This document shows positions 63,629 through 64,000 of a stretch of 64,000 bases of DNA, one piece after another; within the stretch, counting starts at the first letter, position 1; every line of letters begins with the position of its first letter. The stretch is from positions 7,587,501 to 7,651,500 of the forward strand of contig NZ_JAUSVA010000002.1 in the NCBI RefSeq assembly GCF_030813695.1, given 5' to 3'. The notes under the pieces are model-generated. The model searched no databases. It had not been told where the DNA came from and saw nothing but the letters and a program-made list of their open reading frames with translations. This DNA comes from Kitasatospora herbaricolor (GTDB lineage: Bacteria > Actinomycetota > Actinomycetes > Streptomycetales > Streptomycetaceae). The translations under genes were made by a program, and so were the position numbers.

Positions 63629-64000
63629 ATGACCCTGCGTACGAGAGTTGAGACCCCTGAGGACGCCCCGGCCACCCGGCGGGTCCACATGGCGGCCTTC
63701 CCCGGGCCGGACGAGGCGGACCTCGTCGACGCGCTGCGCCGCGACCCGGCCTGGCTGCCCGAACTGTCCCTGGTGGCGGTCGACAAGGGCGGACTCGTGA
63801 TCGGCCACGCACTGCTGACCCGGCTCCGGGTCGGCGACGGGGACGGCCTGGCGCTCGCCCCGGTCGCGGTGGCGCCCGAGTGGCAGCGCAAGGGCGTCGG
63901 CGAGCTGGTGGTGCGGGCCGCGCTGACCGCCGCCGACGAGGCGGGGGAGCGGGTGGTGGTGGTGCTGGGCGACCCCGACTACTACGGCCGGTTCGGGTTC
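63629..64000 (+). CDS. GNAT family N-acetyltransferase, N-terminal part (runs off window)
   Basis: The first 124 codons of an acetyltransferase of the YhbS type, cut by the window end. Motif A is visible as APVAVAPEWQRKGVGELVVRAA (near residues 80-101), and the typical VVVLGDPDYYGRFGF follows at the end of the window. The ATG at 63629 has GAAGGAG 6 bases upstream. It has its own unit after the aspS hairpin. The substrate is unknown. Confidence 0.85.
   Translation, partial: MTLRTRVETPEDAPATRRVHMAAFPGPDEADLVDALRRDPAWLPELSLVAVDKGGLVIGHALLTRLRVGDGDGLALAPVAVAPEWQRKGVGELVVRAALTAADEAGERVVVVLGDPDYYGRFGF

Overview
The window is 64 kb of very GC-rich actinobacterial chromosome. Many genes use GTG starts, neighbouring genes often overlap by GTGA or ATGA, and third codon positions are mostly G or C. 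SsgB (a sporulation division protein found in sporulating actinomycetes), a SpoIIE-type multidomain phosphatase, an LAXTG-type sortase substrate, the EF-G-like paralogue and the order thrS-HIT-pgsA-acyltransferase-pimA-pdxST-yebC-ruvCAB-yajC-secDF-apt-rel all point to Streptomycetaceae (Streptomyces, Kitasatospora or close relatives). I cannot fix the genus. I see no insertion sequence, integrase, prophage, CRISPR array or rRNA. This is core chromosome.

Layout. 1-2298: end of argG and complete argH. 2416-3844: sigma-70-like protein and a GNAT. 3986-7077: a Met/Cys-containing leader ORF followed by a methionine ABC importer, metNIQ. 7275-15185: a GNAT, then corrin and siroheme genes: cobL, a giant low-complexity/BluB/CobT fusion, and cysG. 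15224-20991: SpoIIE phosphatase and Ser/Thr kinase (minus strand) flanking a SpoU-type RNA methyltransferase. 21531-22585: a 14-bp tandem repeat, a tiny membrane ORF and a minus-strand tRNA operon (three Val-GAC, Cys-GCA, Gly-GCC). 22904-24960: pabB and pabC. 25081-29125: GNAT, DsbA-like protein, membrane protein, CGNR zinc finger, ssgB and a PGPGW membrane protein. 29201-29554: two tRNA-Val(CAC). 29681-32467: DEDDh exonuclease and a DUF4365 nuclease-like protein with an unknown partner.

32624-44957: thrS, HIT hydrolase, a membrane protein, DCC oxidoreductase, LAXTG surface protein, EF-G2, then the phosphatidylinositol mannoside genes (pgsA, acyltransferase, pimA), a CHMI tautomerase and a LemA-like protein. 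45094-47565: pdxS, pdxT, yebC. 47710-50197: ruvC-ruvA-ruvB. 50365-53875: yajC-secD-secF. 53901-57067: apt and the bifunctional (p)ppGpp enzyme rel. 57133-59443: DUF349 protein and a membrane-anchored cyclophilin. 59754-63528: MBL hydrolase, hisS, aspS in an overlapping operon. A GNAT runs off the end.

How it fits together. Most of the window is housekeeping: amino-acid supply (argGH, metNIQ), cofactors (B12/siroheme, folate precursor, PLP), translation (three synthetases, seven tRNAs), recombination (RuvABC), secretion (SecDF-YajC), lipid mannosylation and the stringent response. Strong GC-rich inverted repeats separate most transcription units. The observations most worth following are the metNIQ leader peptide, the 14-bp repeat with its small membrane ORF, the DUF4365 pair, the 1286-residue CobT fusion, the SecD insert and a possible frameshift near 26505-26546.
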